64,000 nucleotides of DNA, from contig NC_056754.1 in NCBI RefSeq assembly GCF_018687715.1, forward strand, positions 10,697,501 through 10,761,500, in the 5' to 3' direction. The notes below the pieces were generated by a model that searched no databases, was not told the DNA's origin, and saw nothing but the letters and a program-made list of their open reading frames with translations. Position 1 is the stretch's first letter; every line of letters begins with the position of its first letter. Both the position numbers and the translations under genes were made by a program. Below, piece by piece: positions 22,101 through 33,330 of this stretch. The DNA comes from Carya illinoinensis. Taxonomy: Eukaryota; Streptophyta; Magnoliopsida; Fagales; Juglandaceae.

Positions 22101-23380
22101 GGTAAGAGGTATTTTCAGGGTATTTTTTTTTAATTCCCTAATTAGATGTAGACAAACTTAAGCCTAGGCAATTTACTACTAAGCTTTAAGCTTCTTACTG
22201 GTTAACCTATAACTAGTACCTAGCACAGTCCAAACCCTCAATCCTACAAATCAACATAAGACTTGAATCAGCTCAACACATAAGTTCTCTCCTCGTTGAA
22301 CAAGAGGCCTAAGATCAGAGCTTGCCCACCTCAACAAAGAAAGAAATTTAAGGTACGAAAAAAGACTAGGACCTTGTTTTCTAGTAATCGGTTCAATAAA
22401 CCTTCATTAGGCCCACCCAGAAAACAAACAGAAAAGGTATTCATATCCTTGATAGTAAAAGAAAATCAAAATGCCAAAAAGGTGCAAAACGCAAAGGGTG
22501 TTTTCACATAAACTGGTCAATCAACATAACCCAAAACGTGAAGGGGATGAGCAAAACTAAATGAAGTCACTGCACAAACAGATGCTGAAAGCCCACGAGT
22601 ATTGCAACAAAAAAAAAGGCAGATATAAGATAGAGATAAAAAGATATTTTTTACAACTTTAGAGATCGACAATGGCGCACAGAGCAAAAAAGCTTCAGAG
22701 ATCAACAATGGCCACAGAAGAAATAGCAGAACTTGAAGAAATAACAGCAAAGTTATTACCTTTCATGTAATTTGCTTTCTCTGGCAAAGCAAAAAAGAAA
22801 AGAAAAGCATCAACGCGTTGACAATAAAAACAAAACCATTCATCTTTGTTTATCTGCTTGTACTTTGGTGCGTGAAATTTATTTATCTGCTTGTATTTTG
22901 GTGCGTGAAATTTATTTATCTGCTTGTATTCATCTCTGTTTATCTGTTTGTATTTTGGTGTGTGAAAATTTCAATTCAATACAGTCATTTGTGAGATTTT
23001 AGCAGATCTAGCTACTGGATTCAGAGGATAATATACCTTCAATAGCCAAGGACCAGATGAACCAGTCGCTCTCTCCCCTACAACGATGACCGCGACCAGT
23101 AGCTCTCTCACCCACGAAGATGACCGCGACTTAGAGATGTGGACTATCCCACGACGGCAACCGCAACAACCGAACGAGGAGAAGAAGCTCGACAGTGGCT
23201 CAGACGAAAATGGAAACCCACGCAAAAATGAAAACAATACCCATTTCATTTCATTTTAGTTCCCGCTTTCTTTTTCTTCTTTTTTTTTTTTTTAAAAAAA
23301 AAAAGTTAGATGACATGGCATATGCCACATCAGCCGGGGACGCGGAGGGGACGCAACCCCGGTGGTATATAGAAGAACTG
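19174..23380. mobile_element. Non-autonomous Mutator-like element (MULE), 4.2 kb
   Basis: The left end (CTATGTACAACCGCCTCGCG and then CTGCGGCCTCGCATCCGACGTGGCA) is an imperfect inverted match to the right end (reversed: CTATATACCACCGGGGTTGC, CCTCCGCGTCCCCGGCTGATGTGGCA). The 9-mer TAATATAAT flanks both sides (19165-19173, 23381-23389), a typical MULE target duplication. Just inside the left end is GAAACGGAGTCGTTTTC, in the same position as the palindrome in the 5.2 kb MULE, so the two are one family. No transposase motif is seen. The interior holds CTTCTTC repeats, an AT-rich tandem array and an acceptor-preceded minus-strand stretch near 21380-21450 (MHFGLDGPQLVHYEMDGSQ) that could be a captured exon. 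Confidence 0.7.
20990..21285. repeat. Tandem array inside the 4.2 kb MULE
   Basis: AT-rich units of about 70-90 bp built from CATTAAATCC.., AAAAATTCCTTAAATCCA and CCTGGATTACATTCAAGCCA recur about four times. The opposite-strand ORF over it is repeat-derived. Confidence 0.6.
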
Positions 23381-23389
23381 TAATATAAT

Positions 23390-26300
23390 ACACGCTTGCT
23401 TCCTTAAAAGGGTAGAAACGCATTAACCGGACTCAAAAGAAAATAGAAAGGGAAGATGAATCCTTTTGGAGAGGTTTTAGACATAGAGACGTCATAAGTT
23501 CATAACTACCAATGGTGGCCTTGTTGGGCTCAAAGATAATGAGTAAATGGCGAACCCCTTCCCCGTCCCCCGTTGAGGCTCTCCATAACTCGTCATTGTC
23601 TCACCGATTGGTACTTTTCTTTTAATTTAAAATTGTATTTTCTGTGTTATCCAATCTCATCTTGCAAAACCCGAATTTTTTATTTTTTATTTTTATTTTT
23701 TTTTATTTTTTATTTTTTTTTTATCTGGCGTTTAATGGTGTTGGGTGTTTTATAATGTCTGGATTTTTTATTATCATGTTTACAATTTTCCTAACCTTGT
23801 GGTTTTGATTGGATAGAATTGGGTTTAGGGTTTGGGTCGATGATAATTGGATCTAGTTTTGTTGAGTTTGTGATTTTTTCTGATCTCTGGGTTACCTTTT
23901 ACTTGGTAGCTGAAAAAATTTATGCAAAATGATAGAGAAAATGATTATCAATACGTTTGTTTATGGTTTTATGCAAAACTGATTTGTGGGATTTGAAAGT
24001 ATATGGAAATAGGTGGTGTATGAGGGTTAGTTCAGTAGAGCTTTGGGTTAACCTTATATTTTATACTTAATATGAGTAATTTTGTTCAAAACTTATGCAA
24101 TGAGTATATGATGTTAATTCGTACTCGTGCCTCATACATTTAATACAATACCTATACAAAAATTTAATGCAATCAATTTTTATGATTAATATAGTGAATG
24201 AATACGGATAGTATCTCTTAAATGATTGTGCTTTGTAGCTTTTGTTAAACTGTGACATAATTGAAGTTGATTCCAATTCTGAATATATGGAGCTTGTATT
24301 TTAGTTAACTTTCTAAGTTCTAACACTCTGATTGAAGCCATGTTATTTCTTTTAATGCTGCTTTACATATTGTGACTATAAGTGTGACAGTTATTTAATT
24401 TCAGCTCTAATGTAGCTCTAGATTTAACTTTAGTAAGGAAAAAGTAGGTCCTAGATGTTAGTCTGATTGGGCCATCATTTCACTTGTAGAGTGATGAATC
24501 TATATATATATATATATATACACGTTGCTGTTGAATGAGTGGCTATAGATAAATCATGATTTTAAGTTTGCTGAATCTTCTACTGAATTTTGTTTTATTA
24601 GTCGAGCTTGTTTGTTATTCTCTTTAAGATATTTTTGTTGAGACTCTTGATTGTTATTTTCATAGTAATTTATTTTCTTTCTTCCATTTTTTTAGTTTAT
24701 TTTATAAAAATAAAGTTTATTGCACTATATTTCTTTCTGTTTTAGTTTTACGAATGGAACTCAATATCCAAAGGTTTCTAAATTGTATTGTGTCCTAAAT
24801 TTTAGTTCTAAATTGTTTTTTATTCTTTCTTAAGGTAAAATTCAATTCAAAAGTACATTGAGGTGGTGGAGAAGCTTATTGCAAATAGAAAACGACTTGC
24901 AGAAGCTCCTCCTATGAAACCTCAGCAACAAGCAAAAAAGTAATCTGATGTGAAGTAGGCAATAAAAAACAAACCAATCCAATGTGAAGTAGAAATTAAA
25001 AGAGAGAAGACCAAAAGCAATAGATATAGAGTAGCACTACGTGTCATGAATTTTGTCCTTATTTGTACTTTTGTCAAATCATTGTAAGTTTATTACAAAC
25101 AAAGGTACATTGATATTATCTTGAATTATGTGTTATAAATTGGGTAGGTTATATTTTGAGCTCTGTTCACAATTTAGATTGTGTTGTTGTGAGTTTAAGA
25201 AGTATTTTGATTGTAAGTTTCTTGAATTGTCTTGAATAAAGTCTCAATAGCCTCTGTTTATAAAGTATTTTGGTTTTAACTTATGAATTATGCTGTTGAA
25301 ATGACACCAGGTATTAAACTATGACATAATTGTGTTAAAATGTATTTTTTTTTTTTTTTTATTTCTCTACATAGCTGCATCCAAATTTTTGGAAACGCAA
25401 CTTAGTGTGTGAACCATGATCAACCATGCAACAAACATTGGTCCCCATAAGAAGCATATGTCCATCTTCACATGTTAGGATTTGTGTTTGGTTGCCACAA
25501 CATCCATTAGATGCTTAAAACTATTAAAGTTGATAAACAATATTTACAACCATTCAATACTTTTAATTATGAATTGTAGAAAATAGTAGAGCCAAAAATA
25601 ACATGTAAAATAGAACTTGACTAATCATTAACACCAACATCATTAAACATGGTTATAACCATTCAACAGCATTACAAGTGAAAGTCAAAAATTACATGTA
25701 CAAAAAGCTGATTGATCTATTAAACTAGTATTAAAATTTGTACAAAATACACATTTCCCAACATAGTACACCAACTTCACAGTATTTACAACTTGCACAA
25801 AATACAACCTCCTCTCCTTTATTAGAACCATGTACAATTCAATTAACTTACTCCAAGTCGAGAGAGCAACTTGTGGGAGTAGAGCTGCATAGTGATGGAT
25901 TTTAGTCTAGAGGAAGGGGGAGAGACAGTTGGACGTGGAGGTCACCGTTTGCTTGCGGTGGTGATCGGTGATTTTCGTGGGCCATAATTTGTGGATTTAG
26001 CATAGGGGAAGTAAGGTAGTCCATGCTTAACCCAACTAAAAACAAAAATTATTGTAACCTATTGAGCAATAATATAAAGATTATATAACCATCAACACAC
26101 ATTATGAAATTAGAACGGTTCAATATGGTTAAAATTACATAAATGTAGAATTGCATTATATAATTATATATGAAAAAGAAGAGAATGATATAGCTAACAC
26201 ATTAAATACTTCTATCATTTAGGAAATAACCCAAACACCCTCTTAAGTAAGTTAAGGTTTCATATCATAATTAATTTAGGTAGTCCCATTATAGCATGAA

Positions 26301-27573
26301 CAAATGAATCAAGACTAAAGATAAAAGCATATTACATACTCACTCACGAAAGAAAGCTAGAACAACATTTTGTACCCACAAAATCATATGAAAATATGGA
26401 AGGGAAAAAAGAAGAGAACTTTAAAAGTAGAACAAAAGGATGAAAGCTTAAGTTGTATAGAATAATGATCTGTTAAGAAGAAAGGGACAAAAATAGAGCA
26501 ATATATCAAAAAAGAAATAATTTGTTGAAAAAATAATTTGTAGAAACAAGCCATGGTAAAAAAGAAAAAAAGCTTACACAAACTATACCAGAAAGTAAAC
26601 GAGAGACTTCCTAATTACAAAAGCAGTCTCCATTACCAAAGTGATAGAGCCAACCATATAGTGCGCTCAACAGAACTCATACTAAACATGTTCATTGTTC
26701 TTATAAAAATTTTGTTAAATAAATTCACAAAAATCAAAAGGAAAAAAATACTAGAGAGAGTATGTGTTAAAAACAAGCAATGCTTGTATCTAGTCCGATA
26801 GGGTAAATCCTTTATTTGGTTGGATTAGGGATTATGTGAGTGTAACTATAATTCTTTCTCAGAAACAGCAAAAAAAAAAAATTTAGACCCTTTTATGCGA
26901 ATAAAGTAATTATTATTTTTTCTTTTCTATAGAAGATGGGTATATTGTAGAGTTTGGTTGAGGATTCGTTAGCATGGAGAGTTTGTTTAAGCAACTCCTA
27001 GTCAGACCATGAGAGAGAGAAGGAGAGTGGGATTGAAGCTCACCAAAGGCTTTGTTTGAATAGAAAACTCTCTACAGCGTTGATATAGACCGTGGTGGCC
27101 GAGACGAGGGTTTTGTAGAAAAGAGAGAACAATGAGAGCATAAAGACTAACCTACCCTTGTGGATGATGGTGGCCGGATTTTGGATTTGAAATTTGGGGG
27201 AGACGAGACTAGAGAAGGTGCTACGTGGGTTTGAGCAGATTTCTAATTTTTTTTCATTTACGATTTTAGACTTTAGTCCCACCAGGCGCCAGCCCTTTTG
27301 TGAGTAAAAGAGAAAAAAAAAAAATCCACTTAGGACTATTGTATATTCTGTTGTGTAAATTGACGTGCGTATACCATTTCTCAAAAAGAAAAACCTACAA
27401 ATACTGAATAATAAGAGAGAGAGAGAGAGAGAGCAAAATGGTCATAATCTGATCATCTCCCACGAATCACCGCAGCCATATTATTATTACAGAAACCAGG
27501 CAAAAAGGAAAATAAGGGGGAGAAAAACACAAAAAAATAAAAGAAAATTTAATCCAGCGAGAAGGAATATTTC
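23390..27573. other. Intergenic, at most one small uncertain gene
   Basis: Contains poly-T runs (23670-23720), a TA microsatellite (24501-24520) and no recognisable protein apart from the terminal-exon-like stretch at 24854-24943. A possible first exon (MSKWRTPSPSPVEALHNSS) lies at about 23541-23610, just right of the MULE, but no splice path could be confirmed. Confidence 0.35.
24854..24943 (+). CDS. Possible terminal exon of a small unrecognised gene
   Basis: A 29-codon frame ending in TAA follows a candidate acceptor (TTCAAAAG). It reads YIEVVEKLIANRKRLAEAPP and then a basic, Gln/Lys-rich tail. The charged amphipathic look and the clean stop are coding-like, but no family is recognised and no upstream exon is proven. 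It could be a chance frame. Confidence 0.2.
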   Translation, partial: YIEVVEKLIANRKRLAEAPPMKPQQQAKK

Positions 27574-29055
27574 TCAGATGGCAGGTGCCATTAATATCGA
27601 GCGGTCTCTCTCATCCTTATCAGCGCCTATTTTGCTTTCCAGCTGTGGAACCACCTGTTGGACATATAAATCATAGAGATCAACTGCATGCCTTCTCAAA
27701 TCGATTCCAAGAAAGTAAATGAACCAGACGTTGTGGGAGTGCGAGTAACATCAACTTTTGAGAGTACTCGAAATAGTATTTTGCCAAAGACAAAGCTCTG
27801 TGTATACGAAAAAAGCTCGATGACTATTATAAGGCCGTTCATGGTTGGCGAGAGCCATATATATCAGAGAGATCGGGTTGAAATTCTTACAACCCATTAT
27901 TCCATATTCATGATGGTTGAAAATAACTTCAAATTCTAACATGTTTCAACCCAGTCAATAAAAAAAAAAAAAAAATTAAGAACGCAGTGTATTATGTTTA
28001 TTGCAACAATATGTAACAACCTGATCTGGAGTTGGTTTGCAGGGGCGAGATGATACCCTCCTCCTTGCTCTCTTGTCAGACCTACAGACCATTCTGGCTC
28101 CTCGGACTGCAAGAAAACCAAAAAAGAGAACTGGCATCATTTACTAGGTTTGGGTATCAAATAATAACTGAGAGTCTGAGATTGCAGTATATTATTTTAT
28201 TTATTATTTTTTAGTATTATTTAATATTTTATTATTATTATTTACAATTCTCTTAAAGATCCAAACGTAAATAAATATTAAAATAATAAGAAAACTTGAA
28301 ATCAGAATGCCACAAATATCTCGAGGCATATTTGACGAGTAATGACCCTACTTTTACTAATTTTTTATACTATTGATGTGATTAGTTGATCAATTCTTTT
28401 AACAATCAATCACAACACTAAAATGCATAGAAGAATACATAAAATGACTTGAGATAAAATTTTTGATATTCGACAGGACCCAAACTTTTGCAGCTTGTGT
28501 TTATTTTGGCCACTCGAAACCCATTAATTTCACAAGTTTAAACCGATGATTCATCTGTCAAATATTGATCACCTCTACATATTTATATCTAGCAAAAGGG
28601 ATATATATATATATATATATATTACATATATATTATTAACATAGAATGTGAACTAAACAAGAGTAGAATGTGAACTAAACAAGAGTACTCTAAAATCTCC
28701 ACCATGAATAAATGAAAAGCCCATTGACAGGATCAAGAGATTGCATGTACGTGCTCCGCTTGCACACCAGTGCACGATTAGAATTTAGATCACAGCCGAT
28801 GAACACAAACACTCAGAGATCAAAACATTATTTGATATTAATTTTACCTGGGGTGGCGTGTCTTTCTCTTCTATGCGTCTTCGAATCTAATGTCGACTCC
28901 GAGCTGTCCGGCAAGTCACGGTCCAGGCGGAGAGCAATCCGACCGTTGCTCTCAAACATTGCACGCACAAAGGAGGCCTCCATGGTGTTTAAGAACAGCA
29001 AGTGCTTCTCGTTGGTCCACGAACCAGTTTGAAGGGTCAGAAAGTGCGAGTCCAT
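27574..29055 (-). CDS. COR27/COR28-like cold- and clock-regulated protein
   Basis: Three exons assembled from splice signals: 28848-29055, 28021-28106 and 27574-27654, with phases 1 and 0. Donors are G|GTAAAA and CAG|GTTGTT; acceptors are CTTGCAG and CCAACAG. They give 124 residues with no internal stop. Exon 1 carries GSWTNEKHLLFLNTMEASFV (12-31), resembling the WTDEKH..YLK.MEASFV signature I recall from Arabidopsis COR27 and COR28, then RLDRDLPDSSESTLD. Exon 2 is basic (SDKRARRRVSSRP) and leads into PTPDQ|VVPQLESK across the last intron. Those proteins act in the nucleus in cold response, flowering and the circadian clock. The upstream region has five evening elements and a TATA box at 29160-29167. 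It is small for the family and could be a diverged relative. Confidence 0.6.
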
Positions 29056-29159
29056 GTCACAGGAAAACCACCTCTAAGTCGGCCGAGAAACAGTCTAATG
29101 GTTTTAACGGAGGAGAGATGCTTTGTAAATTTCGTAGGAAATCGCACGCTTTCATGGGC

Positions 29160-29167
29160 TTTATATA
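29160..29167 (-). promoter_or_regulatory. TATA box of the COR27-like gene
   Basis: TATATAAA on the minus strand, about 105 bp upstream of the ATG at 29055. This leaves room for a leader of roughly 70-80 bases. Confidence 0.5.
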
Positions 29168-29438
29168 GTGTAATATTATAGGGTAGAAAGAGGTTGTTCA
29201 AGATGGAGTACTAGAACCAACCACTCGCTGTCTTTGTGGTACACGCGCGGTACGTGCATGTGTTTTTCTTGATTTCTGCTTTCGGAATCGACGTGTAAAT
29301 ATATTGCTTGAATTTATTTCACATGAATAATTCATTTCTTTTTATAAACAAAATAAAAAATTGGTTCATAACGTGAAAGAGGGCGAGTAGCAAAGAGTTT
29401 ATGTACAAGAGCGGCTACCGGTATGAATAATGTCGGTA

Positions 29439-29935
29439 AAAATATCTTGGAGCTTTTAAGAAGACTTGGAATTTTCAGGAACTGAGATATTTTTTAGTAG
29501 AATTAAGGAAATAAATATAGCTTCAGAAAAAAATATCTGTTAAGGAGGATTTTTATTTTATGTGATCGATGCTGACTGTATCAACTTCAGCCGATACGGC
29601 CTCGTGATATTTTCTTTTTCTTTTAGGCGTTACGTGATGATCCGAAAATATCCTTTTGTTAGAGAACTCACGATGGTTTTGTAAAATGAAAAAATCTATT
29701 CTTTATTTATTTTTTATTATTTTTTTATCATATTATAATATAATATTAAAATTAAATAATAAAAATAAAATGATGAATAACATTACTTTTATAAAATATA
29801 TCTCATGCTTAAATACGTAAATTTTTGTTTAAAAGCAGATCCAATGCACCTCTAAGGGCAGTTGATATTGGCCTGGCCAAGCTAAAGTTAAAATATCTAA
29901 AACACCTCTATTTCATTATCTTCAACAAAATATCT
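29439..29935. promoter_or_regulatory. Cluster of five evening elements
   Basis: Exact AAAATATCT occurs at 29439-29447, 29530-29538, 29890-29898 and 29927-29935, and on the other strand at 29485-29493. A near match (AAAATATCC) lies at about 29645 and a further exact copy at 30677-30685. In Arabidopsis this 9-mer binds CCA1/LHY/RVE MYB factors and drives evening and cold expression. All five lie within 900 bp upstream of the COR27-like start codon. Function here is inferred. Confidence 0.55.
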
Positions 29936-29939
29936 TTAA

Positions 29940-31330
29940 AGTATTTTTATAATATGATCCCATGTTTTGAGTTTTTTAATTTTTATTTTGTGTGTATATG
30001 ATGGAATTATATATCATTGTATAGAAAAATATATTGTAAATATCAAATGATAGAAAGATATTGTAAATTTATTGATAGTTAGAAAAATATTAAATTGAGA
30101 AGAATAAAAAAATACTATTTAAATTATATGAAGGAAAAATAAATAAACTTATTTATGATATATTGTAAAAATTATTATGTAAAATAAAATATAAATTTTA
30201 GTAATATATTTTAAAAAATATGATAAAGAAAAGGTCAAAGAGTACTTATGTGCATTAATGTATACTTGCATGGAAAATAATAGACATATAACATTTTTTA
30301 TATAATTATATTTTTAATGAAGGGTAATTTCCGCATGTTGTTCGGGCTTTGTCTGTTCGACGTGGGAGGGGACACGCTTTTATGAACAAGCGAATAACAA
30401 GTAAAATACAAAACTCCAATCCGTCACTGTTATATTACTAAATATCCAATTTTTAAGCCAACAGTTTTCTAAGGCGGTTTGAATATTAATTTGGTTAAAT
30501 ATTTAAATTTTAAGATTATAATATTTTATTACACTTTAAAATCTGACATATACAGCGGTCTCCTCTGTTGACATTAATATGATGATACTTTTTTTTTTTT
30601 TTTTTTATAACTTCTCTCATTTATCAATATTTAATAAATCAACATCATTCCAATAAAAATCATGCACAGTACAAGCAAAATATCTACACGAAGGAAAAAT
30701 ATAATTGCAAGTATAATTATGTACTAATCTGTGCACCAATATGATGTGATGGATCAAAAAGTAGATTTGATTAAAAATAGTGTTAATTTAAATTTTAAGT
30801 ATGAATAAATCAGTATTGGTGTACAGATTAGTGTCCAACTGTATTTATATATAGCAAAACTCTTACACGAATTGGGAGTATTCTGTCTCTTTGGCCCCTC
30901 AGACTTGACCAATTGTAACTGCAAGAGCCAAGAGGTTCCCAACCTCGATCTCATATTTTAATATTTCAAATAATTGTGTCACTTACCGCTATTATATATT
31001 TAATTAGAAATATTGTGTTCTTTGTGCGCTATGGTTTTCTAGTATTTATATTGTACACTTTTTACCTACTAAGTAATTATTAGCTACTTATGAGATACGG
31101 ATACGAGCACATACCACTTCTGTCTTGATGTGCACATTTCCTCAAAGGAGTTTTCTTGCAGGCAGCCAGTGGACGAAATTGTGCACCAATACTAATGTTG
31201 ATTAAATGATACGACACGTTTTATCTGAAGTAGAAAGAGATAAAATTCAAATCAACCATACGTTTTGCCTTTTTGGTTTCCCTCTTTTTTCATTCTTAGC
31301 TGTATCAGGCTTTGCTTTCTCCCGTCTAAA
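29940..31330. other. AT-rich intergenic, no gene seen
   Basis: Only short AT-rich ORFs are present. A poly-T run lies at 30590-30606. No coding or RNA gene is supported. Confidence 0.4.
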
Positions 31331-31335
31331 ACTCC

Positions 31336-31436
<101 letters not shown>

Positions 31437-31722
31437 GACAACCATGTCTTTCCTGAATTTTTTTGGTAAAATATATTTTTGCTTATTCGATCTATTATCT
31501 ATGATATATATTGCAGTTTTAGTTATTTGATTTGTACGTATTGCTAGGGGTTGTCGACTACGCTGGGCTGCCGCGGCTAGTTTGGGTGAAGAGGAAACAT
31601 CCTGGTCTGTTTTTATAGAGTAAAACAAAGGCTTGTGGTGTTTAACGAGGCTTGGGTGGTGTTCCCGGTGGCGTGGGTTGGAGGTTGGTGGTGGAAGGTA
31701 GTGATTGTGGTTTTCTTTCGGA

Positions 31723-31965
31723 ATAATGATAGCCTTATCACTATTTTACCACTCTTTTACCACTTTTTTTAATTTTTTAATTTTTTTAAAAATTTTTCTT
31801 TTACTTAATGATTAAGCAAGTGACTATCACTAAAATTATATATTTTTAAAATTTTTTCTTAATGACTAAGGATATTAAAAAAATACTTAAAAGAAAATGA
31901 TAAAAAATCAAATACACTATAAGTGGTAAAATAGTGGTAAAAGAGTGGTAAGTGTATCATTACCC
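31723..31965. mobile_element. MITE with 11-bp target duplication
   Basis: The ends are inverted repeats of about 40 bp (ATAATGATAGCCTTATCACT.. and reversed GGGTAATGATACACTTACCA..), each continuing into repeated TTTTACCACT motifs. TTTCTTTCGGA flanks both sides (31712-31722, 31966-31976). The interior is AT-rich with TTAATGATTAAG. The duplication length suggests a Mutator-type MITE. Confidence 0.7.
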
Positions 31966-32153
31966 TTTCTTTCGGAGGTGCAGGGGCTGCTGATCCTCAC
32001 ATGGGTAGCTATGAGTTGTTTCTGCATGTTGCCAATGGGTGTTATTCTGTGGTTTGGGCTGTTGTTGTGATAGGGGTGGTGTGGTTTTACGATAGTAGCT
32101 GCCTGATCATGCAACGGTGTCGTGGGTAAGAGAAAAGAATTGATGATGGTGAT

Positions 32154-32576
32154 TGTTGTGAAAAACGATGACAATAAAGTAAAAACTAATATGGAACGAG
32201 AAAAAAATCACACACTACATAAGATTTACGTGGTTCGACAAATTTCCTACGTCCATGGAAACTGCAAAGGATTTTATTATTGAGGAATATCACACTACAA
32301 TGATAGATCAATTATTGTACGTCCACAGTATTTCTACAATACGACCATATGATATAATAATCATATATATGGTCAAATGGCAGAAAAAACCCTAGATCCG
32401 TGTAAAACACATGTTCGCTTGAGAGGTGTGTCGAGCTAGCGTCGAGTGAACTTCCTTCCTGCATCCGTTCGAGCTCACTGTCAAGCTAACATCGAGCGTT
32501 CGAATCTGCCTGATTTCGCTCGAGCGGCTAATGCCTCAGCTCTAGCGATGTGGACCAAACTCCACAGTACTCAACA
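32154..32576 (-). repeat. 3' LTR of the Copia element
   Basis: A 423-bp LTR sharing most of its sequence with 40161-40550, including CCTAGATCCGTGTAAAACAC and GTTCGCT(T/C)GAG. It is longer by a GCTCGAGCGGCTAATGCC segment. GTGGGAGAAT on the minus strand, just inside it (32577-32588), is the polypurine tract. Confidence 0.85.
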
Positions 32577-32781
32577 ATTCTCCCACTTGAAGACTGGTAC
32601 ACTCGCTATATCGTCGTCTTTCTCAAACATGATATCCTCCACCTCTGCAACTCACTACCCCTGTTTTCATGCTAGAAGACCAACTGAAGTTGCGCACAAC
32701 TTTAGTTTCTCAAGTACTTTGTCAACATATCAGCAGGGTTCCTGCTTCCACAAATCTTCTCAAGTAATAACTATCTGTCAT

Positions 32782-33325
32782 CTAACAATGATCGTATGAA
32801 GTGATACCTGATCTAAATGTGCTTGATCTTGGAATGAAATGCTGGATTCTTGGCAAGGAATATGGCACTCCAACTATCACTATAGAGAGTGCATGATCGT
32901 ATGAAGTGATATCTGATCTGAATGTGTTTGGTCTTGGAATGAAATGCTGGATTCTTGACAAGGAATATGACACTCTAACTATCACTGTAGAGAGTGTATT
33001 TCTGATTCTTTTTACCCAATTCCTCCAAGAAGCCCTGTATCTATATCATTTTCTTTGCAGCTTCTGACACTGCAATATACTCAGCTTCTGTAGTAGACAA
33101 AGAAACTATTTTCTATAGATTAGAACCCCATGACACTGCAATACCACTAAGTGTATAAATAAAGCTCGTGGTACTCTTTCTGCTATCAATATCTCCAGCT
33201 AGATTAGCATCAACATAGCCCTGCACCTCCAAGCACTCTCTAGACAAACACAAACAGGTTTATGAGGAGCTCTTTAGGTACCTCAAAATCCATTTCACTG
33301 CTTCCCAATATTATTTTCCTGGGTT
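32782..33325 (-). pseudogene. Copia RNase H remnant with an internal tandem duplication
   Basis: The minus strand encodes frameshifted Copia RNase H. GYVDANLAGDIDSRKSTT is followed by SGIAVSWGSNL, a stop and STTEAEYIAVSEAAKK, which correspond to the RKSTTG, ISW.S and STTEAEY.A.SEA motifs. The next block (LYSDS.SAIFLAKNPAFHSK, then KHI.IRYHFIR) occurs twice in tandem, units of about 106 bp at roughly 32786-33000. The second unit differs by several substitutions. Frames change along the stretch, so it is dead. Confidence 0.75.
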
Positions 33326-33330
33326 ACTCA

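Noticed and set aside
25860..26040. GC-richer patch that could be a leader of an unknown gene
   Set aside because: No open frame, splice signals or homology to support it.
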